Positions 23,929-33,130 of a stretch of 64,000 bases of DNA are shown piece after piece. Positions within the stretch are counted from its first letter, which is position 1. Every line of letters begins with the position of its first letter. Source of the DNA: Oerskovia douganii (lineage in GTDB: Bacteria > Actinomycetota > Actinomycetes > Actinomycetales > Cellulomonadaceae). The stretch covers positions 1 through 64,000 of the forward strand of contig NZ_JACSPN010000002.1 in the NCBI RefSeq assembly GCF_015142735.1. The letters run 5' to 3'. A program made the translations under genes and the position numbers. The notes under the pieces were generated by a model that made no database searches, was not told the DNA's origin, and worked only from the letters and a program-made list of their open reading frames with translations.

Positions 23929-24609
23929 TCAGGCGGCGTCCCCCGAGCCGCTGAGGACGACGTGGGTCTGCGGGTCGAACCGGTAGCCGAGCCCGCGGAC
24001 GGTCGTGATGACGTGCTGGAGGCCGAGCTTCTCGCGGAGCCTGCGCACGTGGACGTCGATGGTCCGGCTGCCGTCGCGCACGGCGTCGGACCCCCAGACG
24101 GTCGCCAGGAGCTCGTCCCGGGTCACGACGCGGTGCGCCGAGCGGGACAGGTGCGTGAGGAGCTCGAACTCCTTGTAGGTGAGGCGTTGCACCGACCCGT
24201 CGACGGTCACGCGGCGCCCCACGGGGTCGATGACGACGCGCGGGACCGGCGACAGCGCCGCGAGGCGGTCGCGGAAGGCGTTGACGTCCCCCAGCGCCGC
24301 GAGGTCCGGGTCCGGGGTGGGAACCTCCGCGCGTCTCGCGGCGACCCGGCCTCGCGCCTTGCGGCGTCCCTTGTCGACGATCTGCTCGTGCTGGTCGGTC
24401 GCGGGCTCGGACAGGGTGAGGGCCGTGTATGTCTCGGCGTCGGGCAGCCACTCGCGCGCGAGCTCGCCCAGGGCCTCGGCGAGCTCGACGAGCTCTGCCT
24501 GAGGGTGCTCCCCGGCGGCGGCGTCGACGCCGACGTACAGGACGAAGCCGGGGTGGTTGCGGCGGTGGGGTGCGTGCGGTCGAGCGTTCTGGGGGGTCAG
24601 CGTGGTCAT
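23929..24609 (-). CDS. Winged-helix (OmpR/PhoB-type) regulator lacking a receiver domain
   Basis: A 226-residue protein. The C-terminal 95 residues are an OmpR-type DNA-binding domain: strand RVVIDPVGRRVTVDGSVQRLT, helices KEFELLTHLSRSAHRVVTRDELLATVWG, recognition helix SRTIDVHVRRLREKLG and wing ITTVRGLGYRFD. The N-terminal 120 residues contain no receiver Asp pocket. Part of this region (FVLYVGVDAAAGEHPQAELVELAEAL) looks like a small folded domain, followed by a basic linker (KGRRKARGRVAARR). No histidine kinase is next to it. The signal and targets are unknown. Confidence 0.8.
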   Translation of the reverse strand: MTTLTPQNARPHAPHRRNHPGFVLYVGVDAAAGEHPQAELVELAEALGELAREWLPDAETYTALTLSEPATDQHEQIVDKGRRKARGRVAARRAEVPTPDPDLAALGDVNAFRDRLAALSPVPRVVIDPVGRRVTVDGSVQRLTYKEFELLTHLSRSAHRVVTRDELLATVWGSDAVRDGSRTIDVHVRRLREKLGLQHVITTVRGLGYRFDPQTHVVLSGSGDAA

Positions 24610-24939
24610 GCGAGTCTCCGTGGGTCTTCCCGCTCGACGGCCGGGGCCGGAGCGGCGCCGACGACGGTCGGCAGGGTTGTCAGAGGACTGAGCGGGTCAG
24701 GCCGGACAACAGACGCAGGAGGACATGCCGAGGACCGGGCGCCGGTCGGCGCCTCGGGAGCTCAGCGAGGGGGACATGAGGCGAGCATGGCAGCGGGTCG
24801 CGGGGTCGCCAAGAGGAAGAGTCAGGAATCTCACTGGGCGAGACTCGAAAATGGGACGGACGGGACGTCGTCGGGCATCGGGCGCAGGGCGGGCCGCCCG
24901 GGGGCCCGGCAGCCCGCCACGAGGTGCGACGCGAGAAGG
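24610..24939. other. Spacer without a recognised gene
   Basis: About 330 bases between the winged-helix regulator and the end of upp. It must hold the promoter of the regulator on the minus strand and the end of the upp transcript. A GC-rich inverted repeat (GGCGCC blocks at about 24739-24752) is visible. No open frame with a ribosome binding site or recognisable product is present. Confidence 0.4.
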
Positions 24940-25575
24940 TCAGACGACGCCGTACAGGCGGTCGCCCGCGTCACCCAGGCCGGGCACGATGTACGCCTTC
25001 TCGTCGAGGCGCTCGTCCACCGCGGCCACGACGAGCTGCACGTCGACGCGGTCGCCGATCGCCTTCTCGAGGACCTCGATGCCCTCCGGGGCCGCGAGCA
25101 GGCACACGGCTGTGACGTCACGGGCGCCCCGCGCGAACACGTAGTCGATCGCCGCGACGAGCGTCCCGCCCGTCGCGAGCATCGGGTCGAGCAGGAACAC
25201 GTGGCGACCCGTCAGGTCGTCCGGGAGGCGGTTCGCGTACGTGACGGCCTCGAGCGTCTCCTCGTCGCGCTGCATCCCCAGGAAGCCGACCTCTGCCGTG
25301 GGCAGCAGGCGGGTCATGCCCTCGAGCATCCCCAGGCCCGCGCGCAGGATCGGCACGACGAGGGGGCGCGGCTCGGCGATGCGGACCCCGACGGTCGTGG
25401 TGACCGGGGTCTGGACCTCGTGGGGCTCGACCCGGACGTCCCGCGTCGCCTCGTAGGCCAGCAGGGTCACGAGCTCGTCCACCAGGAGGCGGAAGGTCGG
25501 GGAGGCGGTGTCCTTGTTGCGGAGGACGGTGAGCTTGTGGGCGACCAGCGGGTGGTCGGCGACGTGCAGGCGCAT
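24940..25575 (-). CDS. upp: Uracil phosphoribosyltransferase
   Basis: A 211-residue enzyme that makes UMP from uracil and PRPP in pyrimidine salvage. The start [20 protein letters not shown] is characteristic. The PRPP-binding loop [14 protein letters not shown] and the uracil-binding C-terminal segment [16 protein letters not shown] are intact. It is divergent from tadA with 33 bp between starts, an arrangement common in actinobacteria. The two genes must share overlapping promoters. Confidence 0.97.
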   Translation of the reverse strand: MRLHVADHPLVAHKLTVLRNKDTASPTFRLLVDELVTLLAYEATRDVRVEPHEVQTPVTTTVGVRIAEPRPLVVPILRAGLGMLEGMTRLLPTAEVGFLGMQRDEETLEAVTYANRLPDDLTGRHVFLLDPMLATGGTLVAAIDYVFARGARDVTAVCLLAAPEGIEVLEKAIGDRVDVQLVVAAVDERLDEKAYIVPGLGDAGDRLYGVV

Positions 25576-25608
25576 GCTCCGAGGGTACCGCCCGGTAGCC
25601 TCAGGAGC

Positions 25609-26193
25609 ATGGTCCCCGACGACGTCGCCCCCGCCACAGAGACGGGCGCCACAGCCCCCGGCGCCCCAGGGTCCGGTCCCGTCGGGCTCGAGCTCCCGTG
25701 GGCGGCCGGGACGTTCCCGCCGGACACCGTGACCGCGCGCCGCGCCGTGTGGGACGAGCTCATGGGGCTCGCGCTGCACGAGGCGAGCCACGCGCTCGCC
25801 ACGGGGGACGTACCCATCGGTGCGCTCGTCGTCGGGCCGGACGGGCGGCTGCTCGGGCTCGGCCGCAACCGGCGCGAGGAGATCGGCGACCCCACGGCCC
25901 ACGCCGAGGTGCTCGCGCTGCGCCAGGCCGCGGCCACGCTCGGCTCGTGGCGCCTCGAGGGGTGCACCCTCGTCGTGACGCTCGAGCCGTGCGCCATGTG
26001 CGCCGGGGCGACCACGCTCGCGCGGGTCGAACGCCTCGTGCTCGGCGCCTGGGACCCCAAGGCCGGCGCGTGCGGCTCGGTGTGGGACATCGTGCGCGAC
26101 CGGCGCAACCCGCACCGCGTCGAGGTGATCGGCGGAATCCGCGACGTCGAGTGCGGCGACCTCATCCGGGAGTTCTTCGAGACGCAGCGCTAG
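25609..26193 (+). CDS. tadA: tRNA-specific adenosine deaminase TadA
   Basis: A 194-residue zinc-dependent deaminase that converts A34 to inosine in tRNA-Arg(ACG). The catalytic HAE ([10 protein letters not shown]) and PCAMCAG zinc motif are present. The C-terminal region ([14 protein letters not shown]) fits TadA/nucleoside deaminases. The N-terminus has a 40-residue Pro/Gly/Ala-rich extension. The ATG at 25609 follows CAGGAG. It should not be confused with the Tad pilus ATPase, sometimes also called tadA, at 30858-32207. Confidence 0.92.
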   Translation: MVPDDVAPATETGATAPGAPGSGPVGLELPWAAGTFPPDTVTARRAVWDELMGLALHEASHALATGDVPIGALVVGPDGRLLGLGRNRREEIGDPTAHAEVLALRQAAATLGSWRLEGCTLVVTLEPCAMCAGATTLARVERLVLGAWDPKAGACGSVWDIVRDRRNPHRVEVIGGIRDVECGDLIREFFETQR

Positions 26194-26246
26194 CCGGCTC
26201 GACCTCCCTTCCGGAGGCGGAGGCGCCGCCGCGCGCCTCCGACGAC

Positions 26247-26828
26247 TCAGGCGAGCAGCCCCAGCCGCGCCCCCGTGAGGGCCAGCGCTGCGCCCACCAG
26301 CATGTACGGGCCGAACGCGATCGCGGTCGTGCGCGACGCGCGTCGGGAGACGAGCAGCGCCACGGCGACCAGCCCCCCCACGAGGAACGGGACGAGCGCG
26401 ACGCCCCACAGGACGGGCCACCCGTACCAGGCGCCGACGGCGCCCAGGACCCCCGCGAGCTTGACGTCGCCGAACCCGAGGCCGGCCGGGTTGACGAGGT
26501 GCAGCGCCAGGTAGGCCGCGCCCAGCGCGAGGCCGCCGAGCGCGGCGCGCAGCAGCGCGTCGAACGCGCTGTCGGCCAGTGCCGCGACGGTGAGCAGGAC
26601 GGCCACGGCCGCGGCCGTCGGGCCGACGATCGCGTCCGGGAGGCGGTGCGTCGAGGCGTCGATCGCGAAGAGCGCCGTGCTCGCGACGGCGAGGACGACG
26701 AGCGCGGGGGTGGACCAGCCCGGACCGCTCGCCCAGACGGCCCAGACCGCGGCAGGCACGGAGGCCACGAGGACGGGGGTGCGGTACGGGGTGATCTCGC
26801 TGATCGCGCGACGGAGCGTCGAGGGCAT
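26247..26828 (-). CDS. Prepilin peptidase (A24 family, TadV/CpaA type)
   Basis: A 193-residue polytopic membrane aspartyl protease that removes the leader of Flp-type prepilins. Both catalytic aspartates are visible: [12 protein letters not shown] in the first cytoplasmic loop and GFGDVKLAG (the GxGD motif) in the second. There are six or so hydrophobic segments. No N-methylation domain is present, as in TadV. It is transcribed away from the pilus operon that starts at 27388, whose Flp and TadE-like products are its probable substrates. Confidence 0.92.
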   Translation of the reverse strand: MPSTLRRAISEITPYRTPVLVASVPAAVWAVWASGPGWSTPALVVLAVASTALFAIDASTHRLPDAIVGPTAAAVAVLLTVAALADSAFDALLRAALGGLALGAAYLALHLVNPAGLGFGDVKLAGVLGAVGAWYGWPVLWGVALVPFLVGGLVAVALLVSRRASRTTAIAFGPYMLVGAALALTGARLGLLA

Positions 26829-26863
26829 GCGCGAACAGTAGCCGGGCCCTCCGGTCGCCTGCG

Positions 26864-27208
26864 TCAGCCGACCGCGACCCGGCTCCCGACGGCGAGGCCC
26901 CACCGTTCGAACGACGACGCGGGTGCCTCGAGCACGGCTGCGACGCCGTGCCGGGGCCGGGTCATGCCCCACGGGCGCAGACGGTGCACCGCGAGGACGC
27001 GGTACCCGGCATCGAGCAGAGCGACGTCGAGGGGCACACGCATCCACGCACCGTGCACCGAGCTGCACGGGCGCAGGAGCAGAGCGTCGGGAAGCGTGGT
27101 GCGAAACAAGAGACCCCGGGTCCGACTTATCCATGTTTCAGCTATTTCGAGCGAAGAAACCGTTCTGTCGTCGACGAGCAGGAAGGTCGAAGGGCCACTC
27201 TGTGACAC
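26864..27208 (-). CDS. DUF192-family protein
   Basis: A 114-residue protein with the DUF192 core: GLLFRT, then [24 protein letters not shown], then [19 protein letters not shown]. The family, often exported and found near pilus or secretion genes, has no known reaction. The initiator ATG at 27208 lies in less GC-rich DNA than the rest. It is followed by the prepilin peptidase gene on the same strand after 35 bp, so they are probably one operon. Confidence 0.85.
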   Translation of the reverse strand: MSQSGPSTFLLVDDRTVSSLEIAETWISRTRGLLFRTTLPDALLLRPCSSVHGAWMRVPLDVALLDAGYRVLAVHRLRPWGMTRPRHGVAAVLEAPASSFERWGLAVGSRVAVG

Positions 27209-27387
27209 GGGTTTTCCTTTCGTGGCATTCGCTTCTATGCTCGGCGCCGCCGTGTGCTGCTCGGGCGCACGAAATTCTCGCAGCGTGCCGGTGGCGGTTG
27301 CCGCGGGTCGCGACGCGATGCGGTACGCGCAGCGGGTGAATCTCGTGCACCGGCTGAAACGAAAAACTCATCGAGCCAGGGGAGCCT

Positions 27388-28200
27388 ATGTCACGCGCAA
27401 CAGTGTGCGCCTTCGTCCCGTCCCAACCCGAGCTCGTCGACCGTCTCCGCAACGATCGCCTCGTGGTCCCGGACACGAAGGACCTGCGCGGCTGGGTCGA
27501 GCGTCTCCGGGACACCGGTCCCGTGGTGATCGTCGGGGAGCAGCGGCACGAGCGCCCGCTCCTGAGCGCCGCAGCCGCCCTGTCCGACGCCGGGCTGTCG
27601 GTCGCGACCCGCCTGCTGCCGCACGGCCCCGCCGCGGTCGTGCTCGTGGCGCGCGAGGCCGCCTACGCCCCCGTCGACGCGGGGGTGGTCCCGGCGCTGG
27701 TCGACGCGATCGCCGCCGAGACGTGGAGCGGGGCCTGGACCGCGAGCGTCGTGGGGCTGACCTCCCCGGCCCCGTCCCTGGGCCAGCACGTCGCCTCCTG
27801 GTTCCGCCCGCGGCACGGGTTCGTCGTCACCCTGAGCGAGGCGTCCGGCCGCGCGGTCGCGAGCGCGCGAGCGACCCGCCCTCGCACGGGCCAGGGCTGG
27901 CCGGTCCTCACGGTCGCCCACGGGCAGGCGCCGGACGGTGCCCGCGCGGACCTCCTGCGCGCCGTCGGCGCGAGCGAGACCGTCGCGCCCGACTGGCTCG
28001 TGCTGGACCCCGTCGAGCGGTTCGGGACGCCGCGCGCGCTCGAAGCCGCGGCGCTCCCCGCGAACAGCGCCGCCCTGCTCTCGGCCCTCGGCCCCGTCAC
28101 CGGCGAGTGCACGGTCTGCGGGTCCTCGCTGCTCGAGAAGTTCTGCCCGTACTGCCGGGTCGCACCGGTCCTGATGAGCTCACCTGGAGGCACCCTGTGA
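27388..28200 (+). CDS. Zinc-ribbon protein at the head of the Tad pilus operon
   Basis: A 270-residue protein not recognised as a known family. The N-terminal 230 residues are Ala/Val-rich with alternating strands and helices, lack membrane segments and are predicted cytoplasmic. The C-terminus has a CTVCGSS ... KFCPYCRV pair, a typical zinc ribbon. GGGGAG precedes the ATG. Its TGA overlaps the GTG of cpaB (GTGA), so it is the first gene of the pilus operon. I infer a role in pilus assembly or regulation from position only. Confidence 0.7.
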   Translation: MSRATVCAFVPSQPELVDRLRNDRLVVPDTKDLRGWVERLRDTGPVVIVGEQRHERPLLSAAAALSDAGLSVATRLLPHGPAAVVLVAREAAYAPVDAGVVPALVDAIAAETWSGAWTASVVGLTSPAPSLGQHVASWFRPRHGFVVTLSEASGRAVASARATRPRTGQGWPVLTVAHGQAPDGARADLLRAVGASETVAPDWLVLDPVERFGTPRALEAAALPANSAALLSALGPVTGECTVCGSSLLEKFCPYCRVAPVLMSSPGGTL

Positions 28201-28922
28201 ACCCACGGCAGCGAAGAGGCGTTCTCTTCATCCTGTTGGCCGCCCTGATGGCGGTCGTCGTCTTCGCCGCCGTCGCCCTCTACGTGGGCAGCGTCAGCTC
28301 GCGGGTCGGGGCGCTGGTGACCGTGTACCGCTCGGCAGAGGCCCTGCCCGCCTACAGCGAGGTCACGGAAGCGTCGCTCGTCGCGGAGGAGGTCCCCCGG
28401 CGATGGGTCTCCGACAACGCGATGCTCGACCAGGAGGCACTCCTCGGCCGTCGGATCGGCGTGAACCTCGACGAGGGCACGATGATCACCTCGGACCTGC
28501 TCGTCCCGCCCTCGGACCTCGACGCCGACGAGCGAGAGCTCGCGATCAACGTCGACGCGGTCACGGGCCTCGCCGGCCGCGTGGTCCCGGGCGACTACGT
28601 CGACGTGTACGCCGTGTTCGGCGACGTCCCCGGGCTGCCCAAGCAGGTGCAGGTGCTCGTGCGCAGCGTGCGGGTCGTGTCCGTCGCCGGCAGCCAGGTC
28701 CAGGTCGACGAGGAGAGCGCCACGGGACAGCAGACCGTGATCCCCGTGACCCTCGCACTCAAGCCCAACGACGCCCTCGCCGTGACCTACGCGGCCGCCT
28801 TCGCCCAGGAGGTCCGGCTCGTCGGGCTGCCCACCGGCAGCGCGGAGGACCGCACCGGTGAGCTCGACGACCTCGACGCCGGCGACCTCGGCGGCACCGC
28901 CATCCCAGAAGGAGACCGCTGA
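28197..28922 (+). CDS. cpaB: Tad pilus protein CpaB/RcpC
   Basis: A 241-residue protein with an N-terminal membrane helix (RGVLFILLAALMAVVVFAAV). It has SAF/CpaB-type beta domains, seen in LPAYSEVTEASL, RRIGVNLDEGTMITSDLL and GLAGRVVPGDYVDVYAVF. CpaB is a conserved Tad component; in Gram-negatives it is periplasmic and helps the secretin, and in monoderms it presumably acts at the outer membrane face. The GTG start overlaps the previous stop. Its stop shares one base with the next ATG (TGATG). Confidence 0.9.
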   Translation: MNPRQRRGVLFILLAALMAVVVFAAVALYVGSVSSRVGALVTVYRSAEALPAYSEVTEASLVAEEVPRRWVSDNAMLDQEALLGRRIGVNLDEGTMITSDLLVPPSDLDADERELAINVDAVTGLAGRVVPGDYVDVYAVFGDVPGLPKQVQVLVRSVRVVSVAGSQVQVDEESATGQQTVIPVTLALKPNDALAVTYAAAFAQEVRLVGLPTGSAEDRTGELDDLDAGDLGGTAIPEGDR

Positions 28923-30532
28923 TGCCCGGAACCGTCGTCATCGCGTGCGCCGACCAGTCGCTCGCCTACGAGCTGCGGTCGCAGCTCGCCGAGGTCGGTG
29001 ACGTCGAGGTGGTGGGTCTCGCGGAGACCACGACCGAGCTCATCGAGATGGTCACCACGCACGAGCCCAACGCGGTCCTCGTGCACGACCAGATCGGTCC
29101 CCTGTCGGTGCACGAGGTCGTCCGTGACCTCGGTGTGCGCCGCCCCGCGACCGTGTCGGTCGTCGTGGCGAGCGACCCCGACCCCGAGGTCCTCGCGGCG
29201 GCCATGGACGCCGGGGCCCGCGGCGTGCTCACCTACCCGTTGTCGTTCGACGCGGTCCAGCAGCGGGTCCAGAACGCGCTCGAGTGGTCCCGTCAGATGG
29301 AGGCCATGCTCGACGCGACCCGCGCCGGCGGCACGAGCGCACGGGGCCGGGCGACCGTCGTCGTCGCGACCGGGTCGAAGGGAGGCGTCGGGACGACGGC
29401 GCTCCTCACGCACCTGGCCTGGGACCTGCGCCGCAGGACGCCGGACCTCAAGGTCGCGGTGGTCGACGCGGACCTCGAGAAGGGGGACCTCACGAGCTAC
29501 CTCCCCGCGGCGTACCGGACCTCGATCGCGGACCTGGCCAAGGTCGCCGAGGACCTGTCGCCGCGCACGGTCGCCGACGCGATGTTCGAGCACGAGTCCG
29601 GGCTGCACCTCCTGCTCCCGCCCGAGGACGTCCGCGAGGTCGAGTTCGTGACCCCCACCGCGGTCCGCCAGATCGTCTACCTGCTGCGCCAGCAGTACGA
29701 CCTGGTCCTCGTGGACGCCGGGTCGCACGTGACGCCCGTCCAGGTCGCGCTCGTCGAGATCGCCGACGAGGTCGTGCAGGTCGTCACCCCGGACCTCGTG
29801 AGCCTGCGCGGCCTGCGACGGGACCTGGGCTGGTGGGAGTCGTTCGGCGCCCGCAAGCCCGACGCCGTCAAGGTGCTCGTCAACCGTCGCTCGAAGGGTG
29901 ACGAGATCCAGTTCGACGCCGTCCGCCAGCTCTCTCCCGCGCCCGTCCTCCAGACGACGGTCCCGCACCTCGGCCGCCGCCTCGAGGCGGCGGTCAACAC
30001 GCGGTCGCCCGGCCTCGTGGAGGACCAGGGCTGGTGGAGCGCGCTCCGTGCGCTCGCCGGAGAGCTCCGTGTGGACCGTGCGCTCGCGCAGGACGACGAC
30101 GCTCCCGCCGCAGCCCGCCCGCCCCGCGAGGCCAGGACGGCTCGTGCCCCCCGGCGCGCGGCGCGGGCCGGCGCCCGGGAACGCGGATCGGCGTCGATCG
30201 AGATGCTCGGCACGCTTCCGGTCCTGCTGCTGGTCGCGGTCGTCCTGGTGCAGCTCGCCACGGCCGGCCTGACCTACGTGTGGACGGGCCACGCGGCCTC
30301 CCTCGCCGCCAGGGCCGCGGCCGTCGACCCGTGGGACGGAGCCGGTGCCCGGGCGCTGGCTCTCGAGGACATCCCCTCCGGGGTCACCGACGACATGAGG
30401 GTCGCCCTGTCAGGACAGGGGAACGGGACGGTCGACGTGTCCGTCACGACGAACGTCCCGCTCCTCGCGCCCGGCCTCCTGCCGACGCCCTGGACGCTCA
30501 CGGTCGAGCGACAGGTGGTGACCGAGCCGTGA
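28922..30532 (+). CDS. TadZ/CpaE ATPase fused to a TadE-like pseudopilin
   Basis: A 536-residue open frame joining two pilus proteins. Residues 1-120 are a receiver-like domain whose phospho-acceptor strand reads VLVHDQIG, so it is probably inactive. Residues 145-385 are a ParA/MinD-type ATPase with the deviant Walker A SKGGVGTTALLTHLA near 151. After a basic Ala/Arg-rich linker, residues 418-450 read ERGSASIEMLGTLPVLLLVA, the class III prepilin-like start of TadE, followed by a TadE-like exported domain. TadZ and TadE are normally separate. An internal GTG at 30071 with GGAG upstream could also yield a free TadE. The stop overlaps the next GTG (GTGA). Confidence 0.88.
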   Translation: MPGTVVIACADQSLAYELRSQLAEVGDVEVVGLAETTTELIEMVTTHEPNAVLVHDQIGPLSVHEVVRDLGVRRPATVSVVVASDPDPEVLAAAMDAGARGVLTYPLSFDAVQQRVQNALEWSRQMEAMLDATRAGGTSARGRATVVVATGSKGGVGTTALLTHLAWDLRRRTPDLKVAVVDADLEKGDLTSYLPAAYRTSIADLAKVAEDLSPRTVADAMFEHESGLHLLLPPEDVREVEFVTPTAVRQIVYLLRQQYDLVLVDAGSHVTPVQVALVEIADEVVQVVTPDLVSLRGLRRDLGWWESFGARKPDAVKVLVNRRSKGDEIQFDAVRQLSPAPVLQTTVPHLGRRLEAAVNTRSPGLVEDQGWWSALRALAGELRVDRALAQDDDAPAAARPPREARTARAPRRAARAGARERGSASIEMLGTLPVLLLVAVVLVQLATAGLTYVWTGHAASLAARAAAVDPWDGAGARALALEDIPSGVTDDMRVALSGQGNGTVDVSVTTNVPLLAPGLLPTPWTLTVERQVVTEP

Positions 30533-30861
30533 GGCGCGACAAGGAGCGAGGAAGCTCGACGATCGAGATCCTCGGCATGCTGCCGGTCGTCGTCGTGACG
30601 CTCTTCGTGCTGCTCCAGCTGTGCGCCTTCACGTGGGCGGTCGCCGGTGCCAACCAGGCCGTGCGGGACGGGGCGCGTGCCAAGAGCCTCGACCGGCCCG
30701 TCGCGGCCGCGGTCGAGGCGTCGCTCCCCAGCGGGCTGAGCGTGCACAGCCTCCGGGTCGAGGGGGAGCGGGTCGTCCTCCAGGTCGAGGTGCCGCGGAT
30801 CGCGGTGTTCCCCTCCATGACCGTCCAGCGTGAGGCGACCATGCCGGGGACGATCTCGTGA
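30529..30861 (+). CDS. TadE-like minor pseudopilin
   Basis: A 110-residue pseudopilin. The basic leader VRRDKERGSSTIEILGMLPV has the Flp-type processing context (Gly, then Glu five residues into the helix). A hydrophobic helix (VVVVTLFVLLQLCAFTWAV) and a small exported domain follow. It is a predicted substrate of the prepilin peptidase at 26247-26828. The start GTG overlaps the stop of the TadZ-TadE fusion. Its own stop overlaps the GTG of the secretion ATPase. Confidence 0.87.
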   Translation: MRRDKERGSSTIEILGMLPVVVVTLFVLLQLCAFTWAVAGANQAVRDGARAKSLDRPVAAAVEASLPSGLSVHSLRVEGERVVLQVEVPRIAVFPSMTVQREATMPGTIS

Positions 30862-32207
30862 GGGGCGGGTTCGCCGAGTGGAGCTCGGCCCGCCCCGCGG
30901 CGACCACCACCTCGTCGAGCCGGAGCGACCTCGACGAGGGGCTCGTCGCGCTCTTCCGCGGCAAGCTGCTCGAGGAGGTCGACCTGCACGAGCTCGGGCG
31001 CCTCGACGCGGCCCAGCGCAGGATCCGGCTCGAACGGGTCGTGGCGCACCTCGTCTCGACCGAAGGGGTCATCCTCACGACCCGTGAGCGCAACGCGCTC
31101 ATCCGCCGTGTCGTCGACGAGTCCGTCGGTCTCGGCGTCCTCGAACCGCTCCTCGCGGACGAGACGGTCTCGGAGATCATGATCAACGGGCACGACACGA
31201 TCTACGTCGAGCGGTTCGGCCAGGTCGAGCGCGCGGCTGCGGCCTTCACCTCGGAGGAGCAGCTCCGGCAGACGATCGACCGCATCGTGTCGACCGTCAA
31301 CCGCCGTGTCGACGAGTCGAGCCCCATGGTCGACGCCCGGCTTCCCCCGGACGAGCGGATGCCGCGCGGCGCCCGTGTCCACGTGGTCCTGCCCCCGCTC
31401 GCCCTCGACGGCCCGACGGTCACGATCCGTCTCTTCCCCAAGGCGTACGGCCTCGACGAGCTGCTCAACCGTCAGAGCCTCGACCAGCGCACCGCCGACC
31501 TGCTCGCGGCGTGCGTCCGGGCTCGGCTGAACATCGTCGTCTCGGGTGGCACGTCGTCCGGGAAGACGACGCTGCTCAACGCGCTGTCGGCCTTCATCCA
31601 GCCCCGGCAGCGCATCATCACGATCGAGGACGCCGCCGAGCTCTCGCTCTCGCAGGAGCACGTGGTGCGCCTCGAGACCAGACCGGCGAACGTCGAGGGC
31701 CGTGGCGCCGTCACCATCCGTGACCTCGTCCGCAACGCCCTGCGCATGCGTCCCGACCGGGTCATCGTCGGTGAGGTCCGCGGCGGCGAGGCCCTCGACA
31801 TGCTGCAGGCGATGAACACCGGTCACGAGGGATCGCTCGCGACCGTCCACGCGAACACCACGGTCGACGCGCTCATCCGGCTCGAGACGCTGGCGTCGAT
31901 GAGCGACGTCGAGGTCCCGTTCCACGCGCTGCGCGACCAGGTGAACAACGCGGTCGACATCGTCGTGCAGCTCCTGCGCGGGTCCGACGGCACCCGTCGG
32001 GTCGTGGCGGTCGACTGGGTCGCGTCGCGGCACCGGGAGGACTTCCGGGTCGAGCCGCTCATGCGCTGGGATCCCGAGGCCGTGAACGACCGCGGCGGAC
32101 GCGGACGCTTCGTGGTCCACGACGTGCCGTCCCGGGTGCTCGACCGGCTGCGGATCGCGGGGGAGACCGCGGTGGTCGAGGACGCCTTGCAGAGGAGCGC
32201 GCGATGA
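30858..32207 (+). CDS. cpaF: Tad pilus secretion ATPase CpaF
   Basis: A 449-residue hexameric ATPase of the GspE/CpaF family that powers pilus assembly from the cytoplasm. The N-terminal domain contains [18 protein letters not shown]. Walker [16 protein letters not shown] lies near residue 230, the Asp box ITIEDAAEL follows, Walker B is [18 protein letters not shown], and the His box is [11 protein letters not shown]. All catalytic motifs are intact. The GTG start overlaps the previous stop, and the tadB ATG overlaps its stop (ATGA). Confidence 0.96.
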   Translation: MRGGFAEWSSARPAATTTSSSRSDLDEGLVALFRGKLLEEVDLHELGRLDAAQRRIRLERVVAHLVSTEGVILTTRERNALIRRVVDESVGLGVLEPLLADETVSEIMINGHDTIYVERFGQVERAAAAFTSEEQLRQTIDRIVSTVNRRVDESSPMVDARLPPDERMPRGARVHVVLPPLALDGPTVTIRLFPKAYGLDELLNRQSLDQRTADLLAACVRARLNIVVSGGTSSGKTTLLNALSAFIQPRQRIITIEDAAELSLSQEHVVRLETRPANVEGRGAVTIRDLVRNALRMRPDRVIVGEVRGGEALDMLQAMNTGHEGSLATVHANTTVDALIRLETLASMSDVEVPFHALRDQVNNAVDIVVQLLRGSDGTRRVVAVDWVASRHREDFRVEPLMRWDPEAVNDRGGRGRFVVHDVPSRVLDRLRIAGETAVVEDALQRSAR

Positions 32208-33130
32208 TCCTCCTCGTCCTGTTCGTCCTCACGTGCGCGCTGTGCGCCTTCCTCGTGGCGGGCCTCGTGGACCTCGCGGCCGTGTCCTTCCGTCGGCGGG
32301 CGCTCGTCGCCGCGCTCGACTCGGGGGACAGCGCGACGCTCACCGGGCGGATCGACCAGTGGGACCGCTACTTCCGCAGGACACCGCCGGGACGATGGGT
32401 CGAGCGCCAGCTCGTGCTGGCGGGCGAGGAGGACCGTCGCCCGCTGACCGTGGGTTCGGTGGCGGTCGCCGGCGGCCTCGCCGTCGGCTGGGTCCTCGCG
32501 ATCGGCCTCGCCCCGTTGTTCGGGCTCCTGGGGATCGCCGCCGTGGTCGGGGGCATCCGGTGGTGGCTGGGGCGGGCGCGGGAGCGGCGCCGCGAGCAGT
32601 TCGTCGCGCAGATGCCCGAGCTCGCGCGCGTGCTCTCCAACGCCACGAGCGCGGGCCTGTCCATCGCCGGTGCGATCGCCGTCGCCGCCGCCGAGCTGCA
32701 GGCTCCCGCGGGCCCGGAGCTCGCGCGCGTCGCGTCGAGGATGCGCTTCGGGGCGAGCCTCGACAGCGCGATGGGCGACCTCGAGGAGCGCGTCCCGTCC
32801 CGGGAGGTCGCCGTCCTCGTCTCGACGCTTCTCGTGAGCGCACGCTCGGGCGGATCGCTCGTCTCGGCGTTGCGCGACATCGCCGAGACGCTCGAGGAGC
32901 GCAAGGAGACGCGCAGGGAGATCATGACGACGCTCGCACAGTCCACGGCGACCGGGTACATGGTCATCGTGCTGGGCTTCGGGCTGCTGTTCCTGCTCAA
33001 CATGATCCAGCCGGGCACGGTCGACGCCATGCTGGCGAGCTGGTCGGGCCGGGCTGCGCTCCTGGTCGCCAGCTCGCTGTTCGTCGCCGGGTTCCTGCTG
33101 ATCCGTCGGATGACGAGGTTCGACGGGTGA
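32204..33130 (+). CDS. tadB: Tad pilus inner-membrane platform protein TadB
   Basis: A 308-residue type II secretion F-domain protein. There are two N-terminal membrane segments, a cytoplasmic helical F domain (QFVAQMPELARVLSNATSAGLSIAGAI ... SGGSLVSALRDIAETLEER) and two C-terminal membrane segments. Together with TadC it forms the membrane platform that CpaF acts on. Overlapping start and stop codons on both sides (ATGA and GTGA) show tight coupling. Confidence 0.93.
   Translation: MILLVLFVLTCALCAFLVAGLVDLAAVSFRRRALVAALDSGDSATLTGRIDQWDRYFRRTPPGRWVERQLVLAGEEDRRPLTVGSVAVAGGLAVGWVLAIGLAPLFGLLGIAAVVGGIRWWLGRARERRREQFVAQMPELARVLSNATSAGLSIAGAIAVAAAELQAPAGPELARVASRMRFGASLDSAMGDLEERVPSREVAVLVSTLLVSARSGGSLVSALRDIAETLEERKETRREIMTTLAQSTATGYMVIVLGFGLLFLLNMIQPGTVDAMLASWSGRAALLVASSLFVAGFLLIRRMTRFDG

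Noticed and set aside
28922-30532. Sequencing error joining tadZ and tadE
   Set aside because: No base change is needed: both domains are in the same frame with a natural basic linker, so I report it as a fusion; resequencing is still useful.
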